Of a stretch of DNA of 64,000 nt, positions 25,990 to 37,492 are shown piece by piece (position 1 is the first letter of the stretch; each line of letters starts with the position of its first letter). This stretch comes from Chimonanthus salicifolius (lineage: Eukaryota; Streptophyta; Magnoliopsida; Laurales; Calycanthaceae). The notes beneath the pieces were generated by a model. That model had not been told where the DNA came from. It ran no database searches and worked only from the letters and a program-made list of their open reading frames with translations. A program made the position numbers and the translations under genes. The DNA is taken from contig CM023541.1 of the NCBI GenBank assembly GCA_013350335.1, positions 34,030,739-34,094,738 on the forward strand, read 5' to 3'.

Positions 25990-26342
25990 TGTCACGTGGG
26001 CGTATGTTGAGTTCGACATTGGATGTGTGCTGGAAAGGTTCTGGGCATACGAGTGGGGCAGGCACCATCTATAGTGATTAACCATTTTGGGACAGGAAGT
26101 GCCTCCGTGACAAATGGTGTCAGAGCTACTCCAACAGGGCTCCCCTTGACGTGTGGGCTCTACACAAAAGAGATATGGGTCTCCTTGACAAGAGCATCAA
26201 GGATTTAGCCGGAGAGCTTATCACGCGGGCGTGTGTTGAGTCCCTCATCGGATGTATGCTGGGAAGGTCCTTGGCTTATAAGTGGGAGTAGACACCACCC
26301 GTAGTGGTTAACCATTTTGGGAAGGAAAGCGCCTTCATGATA
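25990..26342 (+). mobile_element. TRIM (miniature LTR retrotransposon), 353 bp
   Basis: Two LTRs of 123 and 124 bp (25990-26112, 26219-26342) enclose 106 bp. LTR1 runs TGTCACGTGGGCG to CCTCCGTGACA; LTR2 is the decayed equivalent (TATCACGCGGGCG to CCTTCATGATA). Two bases after LTR1 is TGGTGTCAGAGC, one base from the initiator-Met primer-binding site. The bases before LTR2 are purine-rich. The flanks cattg/aattg may be a degenerate 5-bp duplication. LTR2 contains GGCTTATAAGTGGG, a possible TATA box. There is no coding capacity, as is usual for TRIMs. It ends 431 bp upstream of the LBD start codon. Confidence 0.88.
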
Positions 26343-26773
26343 ATTGGCTATTGTTTTGAGGTCTCATTTATGGCCTACCTGGACCTTTTGATATAGAACA
26401 GGACGGCCTTTGGCCCATTTAAGTTCACGGGCTTGGCTCCAACTTATATATGTCTGTAGTTGTGCATCCAGCTTTAGCTAATATAGACAAATCTTTATAT
26501 ACCTGTAGCAAGATTGGATGTTTGTCGGTGTAAATTGGTCTCCTCTCTTCTTCCAGTTTCGATTTGATTCTGCGGATATCTTTCGACAGAGACGGGCAAA
26601 GACTCTCCCCATTTGATCATTCCCATTCCCCTTCTTCCAAGGAATCTCGTCATTTCCAGAAGACTTTCATCGCCGCAAAGCTTCCAATTGTTCCCAATTG
26701 TTGATATTATAAGTTGTTGTCAACAAGTAGAGTGATTCCATCTTAAGAGAAGGAGTGAAGTTGAAGAAGACCA

Positions 26774-29120
26774 ATGAAGAATTCCAAATCTCGAATGGCG
26801 ACTCGCTCGCAGTCTAAGATAACAATTCCCTGTGCCGGTTGCAAGCTTCTGCGTCGTCGTTGCACCAAGGACTGCATCTTTGTGCCGTACTTTCCAGCGA
26901 CGGAGCCGGAGAAGTTCGCCGGTGTGCACCGGATTTTTGGTGCTAGCAATGTTAGCAAAATGCTGCAAGTAAGTCTTAAATTAGAACCCAAGGCATTATA
27001 CAACCGTACATATGAATCAAGCCAACTACATTGCAATGAGCTTTGCTAATATTTAAGTGATGACATGAGATTTCCAACTTTTTCTTCCTGTTTGAGTGTT
27101 AGTTTAATCCGAGAATAAAATCTCGGCCGATACGATAGGTATCATCGGTGATTTTAAAAAAGCACTGAATATCGTTGTGGGCTTGGGAAATATCTTGTCC
27201 CATATCGAGTGCATATTGGCTAAAATATCAATCGATATTTCGATTTCCAGATTTTTTTTATTTTAACAAAGGGTTTTTTTTTAATTCTTAAAAAAAAACT
27301 GATATTTCCAAAAAAAAAATATAAGAGGAGAGAGAATGATATCGGCCTATATCATCCAAAAACGATTTTTTTATCCTTGGGTTTAACCACCATCTCTTAT
27401 AAAAGATCATCAATTGGAAGACCGTTGTTTTGTTTTTCTATTGTTGGGATACTATATTTTTAAAAAACTAAAATTACCCTTTCTTTTAGGGAAGTGCTTT
27501 TGCACTCCCACTTTTACCCATTCTCCACCCCAGGGGTTTAAATATCGGCCGATACGTATCGTATCGGCCGATATATATCGGTTTTGGGTATATAAATATC
27601 GGCCGATATGTATCGTATCGGCCGATATTCACAATATCGGCCTTGATATCGGCCGTATTATATCGGCCCGATATCAAAATATCGGCCGATATTGGCCGAT
27701 ATTAAAAAAAACAAAGAAGAAAGAGAAAAATATCGGCCGATATATCGGCCGATAACGATATATCGGTCGACATATCGTATCGGCCGATATATCGGCCGAT
27801 ACCGATTTTTAAACCCCTGCTCCACCCCATTCTATGTGAAATTTCGATTTTGCCCAAAAAAGCAAGGAAGGAGAGAATAAAGAGGAAATTTGAATTTGGA
27901 CAAAATCGAAATTTCATATCAAAGGGTGCACGGTGGGTAAAAGGTGGGAGTGCAAAAATCAATTCCCTTCTTTTATATGATAATTAATGCAGTTTTGTCT
28001 TTCTTATAAATATCATTTAATTGGAAAGAAAGGACACTTTTGATATTTAAGAATATAGTATCTCGACAATAGAAGACAATAATATCCCAATTTGATGGCC
28101 TAAAAAATGATAGCCTTTATTTAACATTGGAACAATAATTAAGATTAAATAGGGAGGCTTGGAGATGATGCAAGTGTTTTGTTGTGTCATGTAAGAGGGA
28201 GAGATGAATACTATGAAATAAAAAATTAGATGATAAGATAGATTATCATGAGAAGAATCAAATTGTTAAAAATAGATCCCATAAAATTTCTTAATTTTTG
28301 GATAAAATTAAAACATAGTATTTTTTTTTTATTATTTGTGATGTTCAATCCAACATTTAAGATGCACCCAGTAAACATCAAATAAGGTTAGAACTCAAAT
28401 GAAAAAAAAAAGGAAACAATTTTAATAGCTCAGAGTTGTTACTAAATAGATTCCATGTAGAGCTCTTTTGCAATGTATTTGCTTAACCTACCTTAGCATG
28501 AAAAGCTAGATATGACAATTTTTCTATTCCTGCACTAAATGAAAAAAAAAGCCCAATTAATTCTCGAGATATGTACAAGCCTCCTTACTCCCACACACCG
28601 AATAATTCCATACGAAGTGGTCCTTTGGAGTGGAGTGATAACCGAACTCAGGACTTCTGCTTCCTGAGGTAGATTTCTAGCCATCACTTCAGCCCCTTTC
28701 GATTAAATAAAACAAAAAAGTTTCAGCTCGTGAATTACATTAATTGATTCTCATAGCTTGTTATTTTGCATTTTTGTTCCAAAGGAAATTCCGGTTAACC
28801 ACAGAGAAGATGCAGTGAGCAGTTTGGTTTATGAGGCCAATGCAAGGCTCAAGGATCCAATTTATGGGTGTGTGGCTTCCATTGCTTCTCTTCAAAGTCA
28901 AGTCTCTCAATTACAGTCTGAATTAGCAATGGCTCTTGCAGAAACCATCACATTAAGATCCCAATTATCCCAAGTTTTATCTGCATTTAACGGCTCCGAT
29001 GCTCAAAGGATGGAGACCATCGAGGATGACTCGTGTATAATTTCTTCTACGCCAGCCCAGGCCCATTCTCATGAGCCCATATTTTCTTTTCCACACCAAG
29101 AATATTCTCAACTATTTTAA
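26774..29120 (+). CDS. Class I LOB-domain (LBD/ASL) transcription factor, 2 exons
   Basis: Exons 26774-26968 and 28785-29120 (GT-AG, phase 0) encode 176 residues. The zinc-finger-like block is CX2CX6CX3C at Cys20, 23, 30 and 34. The GAS block runs from FAGVHRIFGAS (48) to DPIYGC (89-94) with the invariant Pro90. A coiled coil follows with Leu101, Leu108 and Leu112, but Thr119 at the fourth leucine position. The tail is short and acidic/serine-rich (METIEDDSC). LBD proteins are plant-specific nuclear DNA-binding regulators of organ boundary and meristem development. The GAS/coiled-coil sequence looks closest to the LBD1/3/4/11/12 group, but I will not name one member. The intron splits the LOB domain right after MLQ, as in many LBD genes. 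A second ATG (residue 8) is possible. Confidence 0.92.
27110..27375 (+). repeat. Degenerate TATCGGCCGATA-type element
   Basis: CTCGGCCGATACGATAGG at the left and ATCGGCCTATATC near 27340 flank scattered ATATCG motifs. It resembles a decayed relative of the intact 289-bp copies. No termini or duplication were found. A further fragment lies at 50600-50660. Confidence 0.45.
27489..27967 (+). mobile_element. Small inverted-repeat MITE split by a nested element
   Basis: The left arm starts GGGAAGTGCTTTTGCACTCC and the right arm, inverted, starts GGGAATTGATTTTTGCACTCC. Both arms run on to AAATTTCGATTTTG, making a foldback. It is flanked by a perfect 8-bp duplication TTCTTTTA (27481-27488, 27968-27975). 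Without the nested 289-bp element and its extra 8 bp it is 182 bp. A relative lies at about 42836-42996. Confidence 0.85.
27531..27819 (+). mobile_element. Palindrome-array hAT-like MITE, copy 1, 289 bp
   Basis: The termini are CAGGGGTTTAAAtatcgg and the inverse CAGGGGTTTAAAaatcgg, flanked by a perfect 8-bp duplication CTCCACCC (27523-27530, 27820-27827). The interior holds nine copies of ATCGGCCGAT, most within the self-complementary 12-mer TATCGGCCGATA, plus several near-copies. The longest interruption is a purine-rich A/G spacer. It lies in the LBD intron, inside another MITE. There is no coding capacity. Copy 2 is at 31189-31477. Confidence 0.93.
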
Positions 29121-29883
29121 GCAACTTGTTATTCAAACAATGTCGCTTGTTTAAGATAGTAACATATATTTCAGTTATTTTCACTCAATATTTAAATTTT
29201 AATTAATTTTTTTTTTTTGGAGTGGCATTTATTATGGGCTGAAATATTGGCTGAAGTGAACCAAAAGTTCTGAATTTTCAGTGAATTCAGTCTCATGTAG
29301 CAATTTTAATGTTTGTATAAAACCTGAAAAATACCAATTTTTTTTTTACAATTTGGGGCCTGAAACTGAAAAATTCAGCTATTTATTTTTTAATTCAAGG
29401 AACATGTGGCCTTTTCATTTGAGCCGGTGAGTGGCCTTTATTTTTTAATTATTTTTTGAAACCCATTTTATCTGTTTTATGTATAAGATGCATGTTGTTG
29501 CTCACTTTTTTGGGCCCGACTCGTGAGAGATATTTCTGGACCATCCACATAAAAACAGAGGCAGTTGAGAGGTAAGTCCATGCACATTCCAAACAAATGT
29601 TTTGATACAGTTGGCTAATGGGCCAGGAATCAACAAAATTAAAACGGGCTTGACATGGATGCATCTGTCTAATGGGCCATCTCCAAAGCTATAAGGCATG
29701 GGCTTTAAGGCCCTTAATCCAGTGCCTAGAATCATGTTCTTCCCAAGTCCTATCCGTAGAAATTACACTTTCCCTTGGTATCATCCTCATTATCTTTCAT
29801 ATATATACGAGGTGGGGTTTTTGTTCTACTTCGTTTTTTGTTCTACTTCCCCATTTTATCGTATCATAAACTATACAGTCAAC
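29121..29883. other. 3' flank of the LBD gene
   Basis: AT-rich sequence expected to include the 3' UTR. No further gene is seen. The target duplication of the LINE fragment that follows ends here (29869-29883). Confidence 0.5.
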
Positions 29884-30030
29884 AAGCCTGGAAAAAATGC
29901 ATTGAATTAGTTTAGTTTTCTACTTCCCAATACTGGATTGTCTTAGCTTGTTTTTCTTTCTTCTGCATTTGCACCTCTTGTGCTTTTTTTTTTTTAATAA
30001 TATATTAACCTTTTTCTTTAAAAAAAAAAA
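29884..30030 (+). mobile_element. 5'-truncated LINE tail with target-site duplication
   Basis: About 147 bp ending in an A-run is bracketed by ACTATACAGTCAAC (29870-29883 and 30031-30044). The segment TTTGCACCTCTTGTGCTTTT matches the 3' end of the LINE at 52100-52140 (TTGCACCTCTAGTGCTTTT). This is a classic target-primed reverse transcription footprint. Confidence 0.85.
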
Positions 30031-30044
30031 ACTATACAGTCAAC

Positions 30045-30907
30045 CACCCCAATACCTATTATGACTTTTTTATCTCTTCCCCCTGTATTTTCAGTGTCTG
30101 CCTCTTAGTACCTCAATTCAGAATTAACTCCCCGTTATTTCTTTCTTCTTATCTATGTCTTCCATTAGTAGTTCTATACCTATCGTTCATGCTTCCTATA
30201 TGTCCAATTGTGATACTCTCGTCTATTGGTATACTATATATTATAATGTAGCGAAAGCAGTGCGGTTCAAAAGAACCTGGCCAAACCCAATAAACTCGAG
30301 TAATCAGTTCAAGATGGTCAAAGGTTTGTGGGTCAAGATTTAGAATATGTTGGTTTGGTAAATAAAGGAAAGACCGAGGGCATGAATGAAGAATGGGAAA
30401 AGGGTGACTTGGTAATTAGAAAAAAGGTAATGAGTATTAATAGAAGATGCAGAGATTGAGGGGCCCATCGCATTTATGGTATTGAATAATGGAAATAAAG
30501 AAATATTAAAATAAGGTGCGTACAGTGGCACTGCAATTGAACACTGAGTCTGATGTTCCACTTGGACACAGACACAGACTCAACTGAAATTAGGACACTG
30601 AATACAATTAAAATTAAGAATAAGAAATCTACACAACTTGTTAATTAGAAAACTAATTAAATAAATAACTAAATAAAATTAAAAGTGGGGTCCACGTGTG
30701 ATGACGGACAAGTGTCCTGCATCACATTAAGTCATCCACAAATCTCCAAAAATCATCTGTCTCTCTTCTCAACCAGGTTGAAGTTCATTGGCGCTTATGA
30801 TATTTAGGGTCTCATAATCTAGAATGATTTTTATCAAATAATTCTATAGTTTTTCGTTGAACTTCTACAATCTCCTTAATTTTCTCCTTTCCGCTTGGTC
30901 TCTTTGT
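30045..30907. other. Intergenic, no gene seen
   Basis: AT-rich sequence with no recognised element on either strand. Confidence 0.5.
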
Positions 30908-31188
30908 CGCGCCCCAACTCGACGGCATGTGACTAAGGAATTTTTTCTTTTTGAAATTCTAAAGATACACATCTCTTGGTCTAGGCACATGGCATTCACA
31001 AGTACAAAGGGGTTCCCATAGATTCCAAGACTAATTGAACCCTCGGGGTGATCTACTTGAATCATTACCTGCCTACGTACTCTTTCCAAGATCAAATGAC
31101 GCGTAGTTTTACTTTCATTCATGGCACCAACCCCGTGCTATACACAATGACATGACGTGTCATTCCACTAACCAACTATGGGTCTCCC

Positions 31189-31477
31189 CAGGGGTTTAAA
31201 TATCGGCCGATACGTATCGTATCGGCCGATATATATCGGTTTTGGGCATGTGAATATCGGCCGATATGTATCGTATCGGCCGATATTCACAATATCGGCC
31301 TTGATATCGGCCGTATTATATCGGCCCGATATCAAAATATCGGCCGATATCAGCCGATATTTAAAAAAACAAAGAAGAAAGAGAAAATTATCGGCCGATA
31401 TATCGGCCGATAGCGATATATCGGTCGACATATCGTATCGGCCGATATATCGGCCGATACCGATTTTTAAACCCCTG
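31189..31477 (+). mobile_element. Palindrome-array hAT-like MITE, copy 2, 289 bp
   Basis: Same length and same orientation as copy 1 at 27531-27819, with only scattered substitutions (for example gggcatgtg for gggtatata). It is flanked by a different perfect 8-bp duplication, GGTCTCCC (31181-31188, 31478-31485), so it is an independent insertion and not a segmental copy. Confidence 0.93.
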
Positions 31478-31549
31478 GGTCTCCCAATGGACCATGAGTC
31501 TATATACCCAATCATAGGTCCAATCAATCACGGGTCTAGCCAATCATGG

Positions 31550-31725
31550 ATCTAACATCAACTATGGGACCAACGTCAACCATGAGATCAATGTCATACA
31601 TGGGATAAGCATCAACCATGAGACTAATACATCTACCATGGGACCAACATGTCTACCATGAGACTAACACGTCTACCATATGACCAACACATCTACCATG
31701 GGGCCAACACATCTACCGCAGGTAT
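31550..31725 (+). repeat. Degenerate minisatellite, about 20-bp unit
   Basis: Roughly eight imperfect units of the type ACATCTACCATGGGACCAAC. Some units read ATCAACCATGAGACC instead. Confidence 0.75.
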
Positions 31726-32299
31726 AATCTCTCAAATGGTATAAATCATCTATATGTAAAAATCATCCACCATGAAATCAATCATCTATAGGAACAACAC
31801 TCACATGAACCATTACGTGACTGTGGCAACACAATCATCCAAAACACCGGCAAGCTCAAGCTCAGGACCCCCATCTTACTAGTCGAATACGGCACACCCG
31901 GTGTGCATAAGAGCATCTCGTCCTGCACGTCCCTCACGATCGAGTGATAAGAGCCTTGCCCATAGGCAGTCGTACTATGACTTACCGGGCCCGCCCAACA
32001 CACCTGACGTGTATCGAGTACGCCAAGCGCGCTCATGCACTCGTGAGAGACTCACCCATCTGAGGCCGAACAACGCGAGGGATCCATATACTAAGTGCCT
32101 AAGTGACTCACTCACATATACTAATGCCACGGTCCCCGTATGTTAGGGCTACTCCAGGCCTTACTCAAGGGATCTTGTAACGCCTCGCTCTTTTCTACAG
32201 CCTAAACGGATCGTAGTCCGCTTAATTGCAAGCTGAACGGGCGTGATCCAACGCATTACACATCTAACGGGTCTTACGTCACATATTTGTGGCTAGGGA

Positions 32300-32302
<3 letters not shown>

Positions 32303-32364
<62 letters not shown>
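32303..32364 (+). repeat. (AT)n microsatellite
   Basis: About 30 uninterrupted AT dinucleotides inside the solo-LTR-like block. Confidence 0.95.
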
Positions 32365-32367
<3 letters not shown>

Positions 32368-32918
32368 GATTATGAATGAAATAACAAAGTCATCAACTCC
32401 TTCAAGCCCAATTTTTACACATCGCTTGAATCATAATGTTATCGACAATATGAAATAAATAACATCTATTATCAAAATCAAATCTAATCTCACTACTCAC
32501 ATCCCATTCCATAAAATAAAATAAAATCAATATTCTCAAAGTTCTCAACTATTTCAAACCAATCAATCAAATCTCTCAAAATACGTAATAGCAAATAAAT
32601 AAATCTAATCACATGAATCCACAACTATTCTAAGAAATTAAATATTCATCCTTGACAGTCTCTAAACATCAGTGGTCTCCTCCAATCCTAAGTCCAGAGG
32701 ATTACCTGCAATGTAAGGGGTGTGAGCTCTAATCCCAGTGAAGGAATACAATAACACATATCCAAAATATGATATCTCCAATATACTCAATGTATCACAA
32801 TTAAAGAAATATTAAAAGAATAAGTAATTGAATATGCATCTAATGTTCATGCTTTATGTCATGCAATGCATAATGCTCAATGCCTCATTCATCCACAACA
32901 ACATCTACTGTATTTGGT

Positions 32919-32990
32919 GGCCTACTCGCCGAAGCGAGGCTAACACAATACCACATGACATGGCCTACCCGCCGAAGCGAGGCTAACACC
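32919..32990 (+). repeat. Direct repeat, 43-bp period
   Basis: GGCCTACTCGCCGAAGCGAG and GGCCTACCCGCCGAAGCGAG recur 43 bp apart, each followed by GCTAACAC. They lie within the LTR-like block. Confidence 0.8.
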
Positions 32991-35900
32991 ACCACCAAAT
33001 AACAGTCTACGTGACCTTTCATAGCTCAATAATCCAAACCTACCACATACGTGGTACTACTCACTAAAAGCAAGACTATACGTTACCACCGTCGTGGTCT
33101 ACATAAAAGATCATGGCTCACACCTCCACACCTATCCCATGAATATGAAGATGTCATGCTCAATGCCATGTCTACCACGCATTATCTCTATCATCGTGCC
33201 ACATGTTATATATATATATCATATTAACATGCCATGAATCTCATCATCAACACTATATTCTAACCAGGATTTTACGCTCTCAAATTAACATAAATATCAT
33301 GTACATGTTTTAAAACATCAAAATCAATTTCAACAATATCACACATGTATAATAATAATTCATATCACAATATTATTAATATAACAACACAATATCATAT
33401 ACACATCTCAATAACATCAAAAATAACTCTATAACAGTCAATAAAACATTTAACCAATTCAAACATAATTATTGAACCTTTTAACAAGGCTAGTGGCTAC
33501 TTTCCAACTATCCGGGCAGACTGAGTCTTCTCACGACCATTAGAACATTTAACATATTCCCTTACATTACTGTGAGTAAGTACCGGATTACAACCACTAT
33601 TCCTACATATACCCAGTCCATATCATATGTCCAACATTATATTCCCAAAACACGTTACATAATGCAATATTTTTCCATCGCTCAATCACATAAACAAAAT
33701 AGAGAATATCATGCATAACAAAATATAGTGTATGTTTTTCCTCACCTAAAAATTTGCACAACGTAAGTGATGAACCCAAACGCTTTCCAAATTATTTTCA
33801 ACTAGTGAGAATTTTAGGATGTGCTGCACATAAATTTATTGAAGATTCCAAGTATTGTTATTAATATCATGCATATCACATAATTTGGACAATTTAGATT
33901 CAATATTAATTAATTTATTTTAATAGCCAATTTGGCACCCGAAACAAATAGACTAATCCAATAGGAGATGAGTTTGTAAACTTCAATCGTCGAATAAAAC
34001 TAACAAGAACATACCTTGAAGAAGTCGGGTTGAAATCACACAAATATTATTATTATTACTGTTTTAAAACAGTCACTTTGGTGTTTAAACAAATAAGTAT
34101 AATAAATTTATAAATAAGTTTTCAAGAATCTAGATCATAAAATAGTTTAATCAAATACAATGATTAATAAAATCATTTAAAATAGTATAATATATTTTTT
34201 AATTTTCTTTGGTGCTCAAACTAGCTAAGATAAACAATAAACATATAAATAGATGATTTAAAAATTTAAGCAAATTTTGGAATTGGAAACTATTTTGTAA
34301 AATAATAAATCATAGGAGTTAATAAGCGCTTTAACCAATGAAATCAAAATAAAACAAGAACCAAAGAAAGATCAGATTTTTCAAATGAAAACCAATGAAA
34401 AAGAAAATACCTGAATATGTTTAGCTTGACGTTAAATCCAAAACGATACAATATATAAATAGATACATAGATAAGAAACTAAATACTTAGTTTAGATAAA
34501 CAAATAAGGTCTAAAAGAAAACAATTTTGTAATTGAAATAAATAAGAAGGAACGCTTTGCAAAAATAATTAATACCTGTAATTTAAGTCAAATAAGAGGC
34601 TTAAAAAGGTAAAAAGAAAGAAAAGAGAAACCCACATAAAGGGTCGGGTTTAAAAGAAATCATCATTTTCTTTTCCTTTAAATTAGTTTTTCTTTTGTAT
34701 AAATTAGAAAAGTAACCTAAAGTAAATACTAAATAAGAACTGGATCTTACCAGAATGTGTGGATGGTGTAGGCTTGATGGTTGTTGGAGTTGGAAAACAG
34801 AGAGAGAAGACAGGCTTAGAGGAACGCTTGCTGCTGAAAGAGATTGAGGTTTGGGGCAGCAAATCCTGGTTTCAATCAGAAGAGTGGTAAGGATCTAGTG
34901 TTGGACAAGTTGGTTTGGGTGGCAAGTGGGTAGAAGGAGATGAGTCCCATGTGTTGTTGCTGAAAACGATGAGACATGGAGTGCCAAGGTTTCATGGACA
35001 GAAACAATAGAAATAACCCAAGGGCCACGTTTCGCTTGGGGTTATATATTTAGGAAACGGGGTGGGTCATGAATAGTAAGGGAACTAGAATTAGAATATA
35101 AGTCCGAAAATGGGTGTGGGTTATTCAACAAAGTATAGGAGGTTAAATTCTAAAGATATTAGGATTTAGTTTTCTAAAAATAAAAGGATTTATCTACCCT
35201 GGCTCTCGAAAAAAAATTTGCTAATACTAGTTTCCAACGTTTACAAGAATTTGGGATTCAAAAAAATTAGAGAAATAATAGGAGAAGATTAATTTGACCC
35301 GGGCATCTAAAATTTTTAAGTTTATAAAATCATAGTTAGATTTTTAAACACTAAAACCAACTCAGTTTGTGTCTAATTTATTTAATTAATTCCAAGTCTA
35401 ATGTATTTTCAAAATAATTTTGAAAACTAAAACAAACAAGCAAACACGCATCAACACCTTAATCCACTAACACACTAACTCTGCCCATTTACCCTAAACC
35501 TTTATTCGGGACAGGGTCACTGCAGATCTATATACTAATCTCATCATCTCGGGACTCCCAAGGTCTCATGGCCACTCTAGGCGGCACTCATAGGGTCCAC
35601 CATCTGGCACTAGGGGGTCTACATGGGGGGAGGTACACCCTAACCAGTTCCCTCTCTACCACTCACACATACCCAATGTACTAGTGCACCCTACCATGCT
35701 TCTACTCGTGAATGCAAGTCCACTAAGTTCCCATATTGACATATCGTAAGTCTAACATGCATTAACCATTGCATTATAAAGAGTAACTTAAACACAAGAA
35801 TGGTTTACACCCATCATCACATCCTTTTCACCATTTATGAATGAGACACTGTAATCTTTGATCGGATTGAGGCACCACGTTCTCAGTTGCCTACGTACCA

Positions 35901-37492
35901 CATAGTTAATCAGATCAGTCGTAGGTCATTTGCTTTCCAAATTCGAGTTGACACCGAGAGTGGTCCTACTTTTGCCTTGGGGGAATTCAAACAAGGCTTG
36001 TCTTGAAATTTACAATGCATTCCTTGCAATCTCAATCATGCAAGTCCATCTCCAATGTGACACAAGTTGACCCTTTGGTCATATAGGATGTTGACACACT
36101 TCTCCTATCTCATCAAGTCCAACCCAACAATCATGTATCATTTATAAGCATGAGAATTCATTCAATGCCCCCATACAGACATAGAATCATTCATGGCCTT
36201 ACATTACCATGCATCTAAGCAAGCATAGATCATTGTTCATTCAGCCATAACATCAAACACATTGTAAGCATGGAAATTCTTAATCAATAGCATGTAACAC
36301 CACACTTCAAGTGAGTAGCATTCCAATATAACATTCAAGTATGGTCTATTTTATAATTCAATATACCTAGAAATTTATCAACTGGAGGGAGGTTTCACAT
36401 ACACAATTAATTATAAAAGGGGATATCAACATGTACAATCATGGATTACTTCATATGTAGGTGGAAACCCCCAAATTTTCATCGTATTTCAAACCTTCTT
36501 GAGGGCCATTTCCCCAATTGACACCAAACCCCTAAGGTTTGGGAGGGATTGAATTTTAATTTCCACTATGGGATACGAAAAGACCCATTTTTCTCCAAAA
36601 TTCCCCAATTCACTCAAGGCCACACGTCCAATTGGCACTTTCCCTAATTTTGCCCAAAGTGGAGTCATCCTCTAGGGCATCCTAGCTCAGTTTATGTCAA
36701 ATCCCCAAATTTGAGACATCACCAACCCTTAATGTCGTCAATCCACCATTTTCTCCAAATTTCAACCTCCCATTATGGTTTCAAACCCAAATGGAGCTTT
36801 AATCCACCCCATGCAAAACCCCAAACTACAATTTCCCATTTTCTCCAGTGATTTTCCTCCATATTAGATCTGCATTTCCCTTTTTAAACTTCATTTCACA
36901 TAAATCTCTAACAAAACACAATGTTGAAGAGAAAAGAAGGTGGAAAAGTGAAAAGGTTACCTTAGTGAAGAGAAAATCCGAGCATGGAGGAATTTTAAAT
37001 GAGCTCTACTCGACTCTAGTCCATGCAATGGGGGATTTAGAGGGAAAAGGGGAAGAAGGGAGGTCTAGTTCAGCTGGAGGAAGAGTTCTCACGGACGAAG
37101 GGGAGAGCTAGAAGGGAGTGGAATGAAATTCCCGTGCAAACGGAACTTAAATACCCAACTTTAACTTTAAGTCGTGTGTCGGTCGGACGGACAGTGCAGA
37201 GAATGCTCTACAAACTGCTCTCCGTCAGTCGCACTGACAAAGACCCAAAGACCCGGTTCTCTGAAGGTTAACTGATACTTCTCATCTGTTCCGCCGACGC
37301 TATCGGTTGGACCGAGGGTTGGGTCGGTCACATCGACAACCACATAATTTTTCTTATTTCTCTTATTTCTAAATTTCTCCACCAAGCCATTTTAAATCTA
37401 GACTTTGGGACACATGTTCAATGGGTGGGACCCATGCGTGGGTCCTCAAACACCTCTCACACGTGCAACTAAGTCCATTAAGGGTCGGGCCA

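Larger units (their letters stand above)
32176..35524 (-). mobile_element. Solo-LTR-like block, 3349 bp, with 5-bp target duplication
   Basis: It starts TGTAACGCCTCGCTC and ends GGGACAGGGTCACTGCA, so it has TG...CA termini, and is flanked by perfect GATCT (32171-32175, 35525-35529). Inverted, the ends read TGCAGTGACCCTGTCCCG and GAGGCGTTACA, like gypsy LTRs, so minus orientation is likely. No protein-coding domain and no second LTR were seen. A very large solo LTR is the simplest reading; a noncoding LARD-type element is the alternative. Confidence 0.65.
30908..37490 (-). mobile_element. Probable gypsy-type LTR remnant, minus orientation, with nested insertions
   Basis: The left edge TGTCGCGCCCCAACTCG is, inverted, a typical gypsy LTR 3' terminus. 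The right part up to GGGTCGGGCCA (about 37482-37492) resembles an inverted LTR start, with a TATA-like GTATTTAAG on the minus strand near 37150. Noncoding sequence between them is interrupted by the MITE at 31189-31477 and the solo-LTR-like block at 32176-35524. No matching target duplication was found, so the extent and unity of this element are uncertain. Confidence 0.35.

Noticed and set aside
27535..27820. CRISPR-like array of short repeats
   Set aside because: Plant nuclear DNA; the repeats are palindromic with irregular spacing and sit inside a transposon with terminal repeats and target duplications.
30908..37490. Single intact LTR retrotransposon over the whole interval
   Set aside because: No paired LTRs, no coding domains and no matching 5-bp flanks; kept only as a low-confidence remnant.
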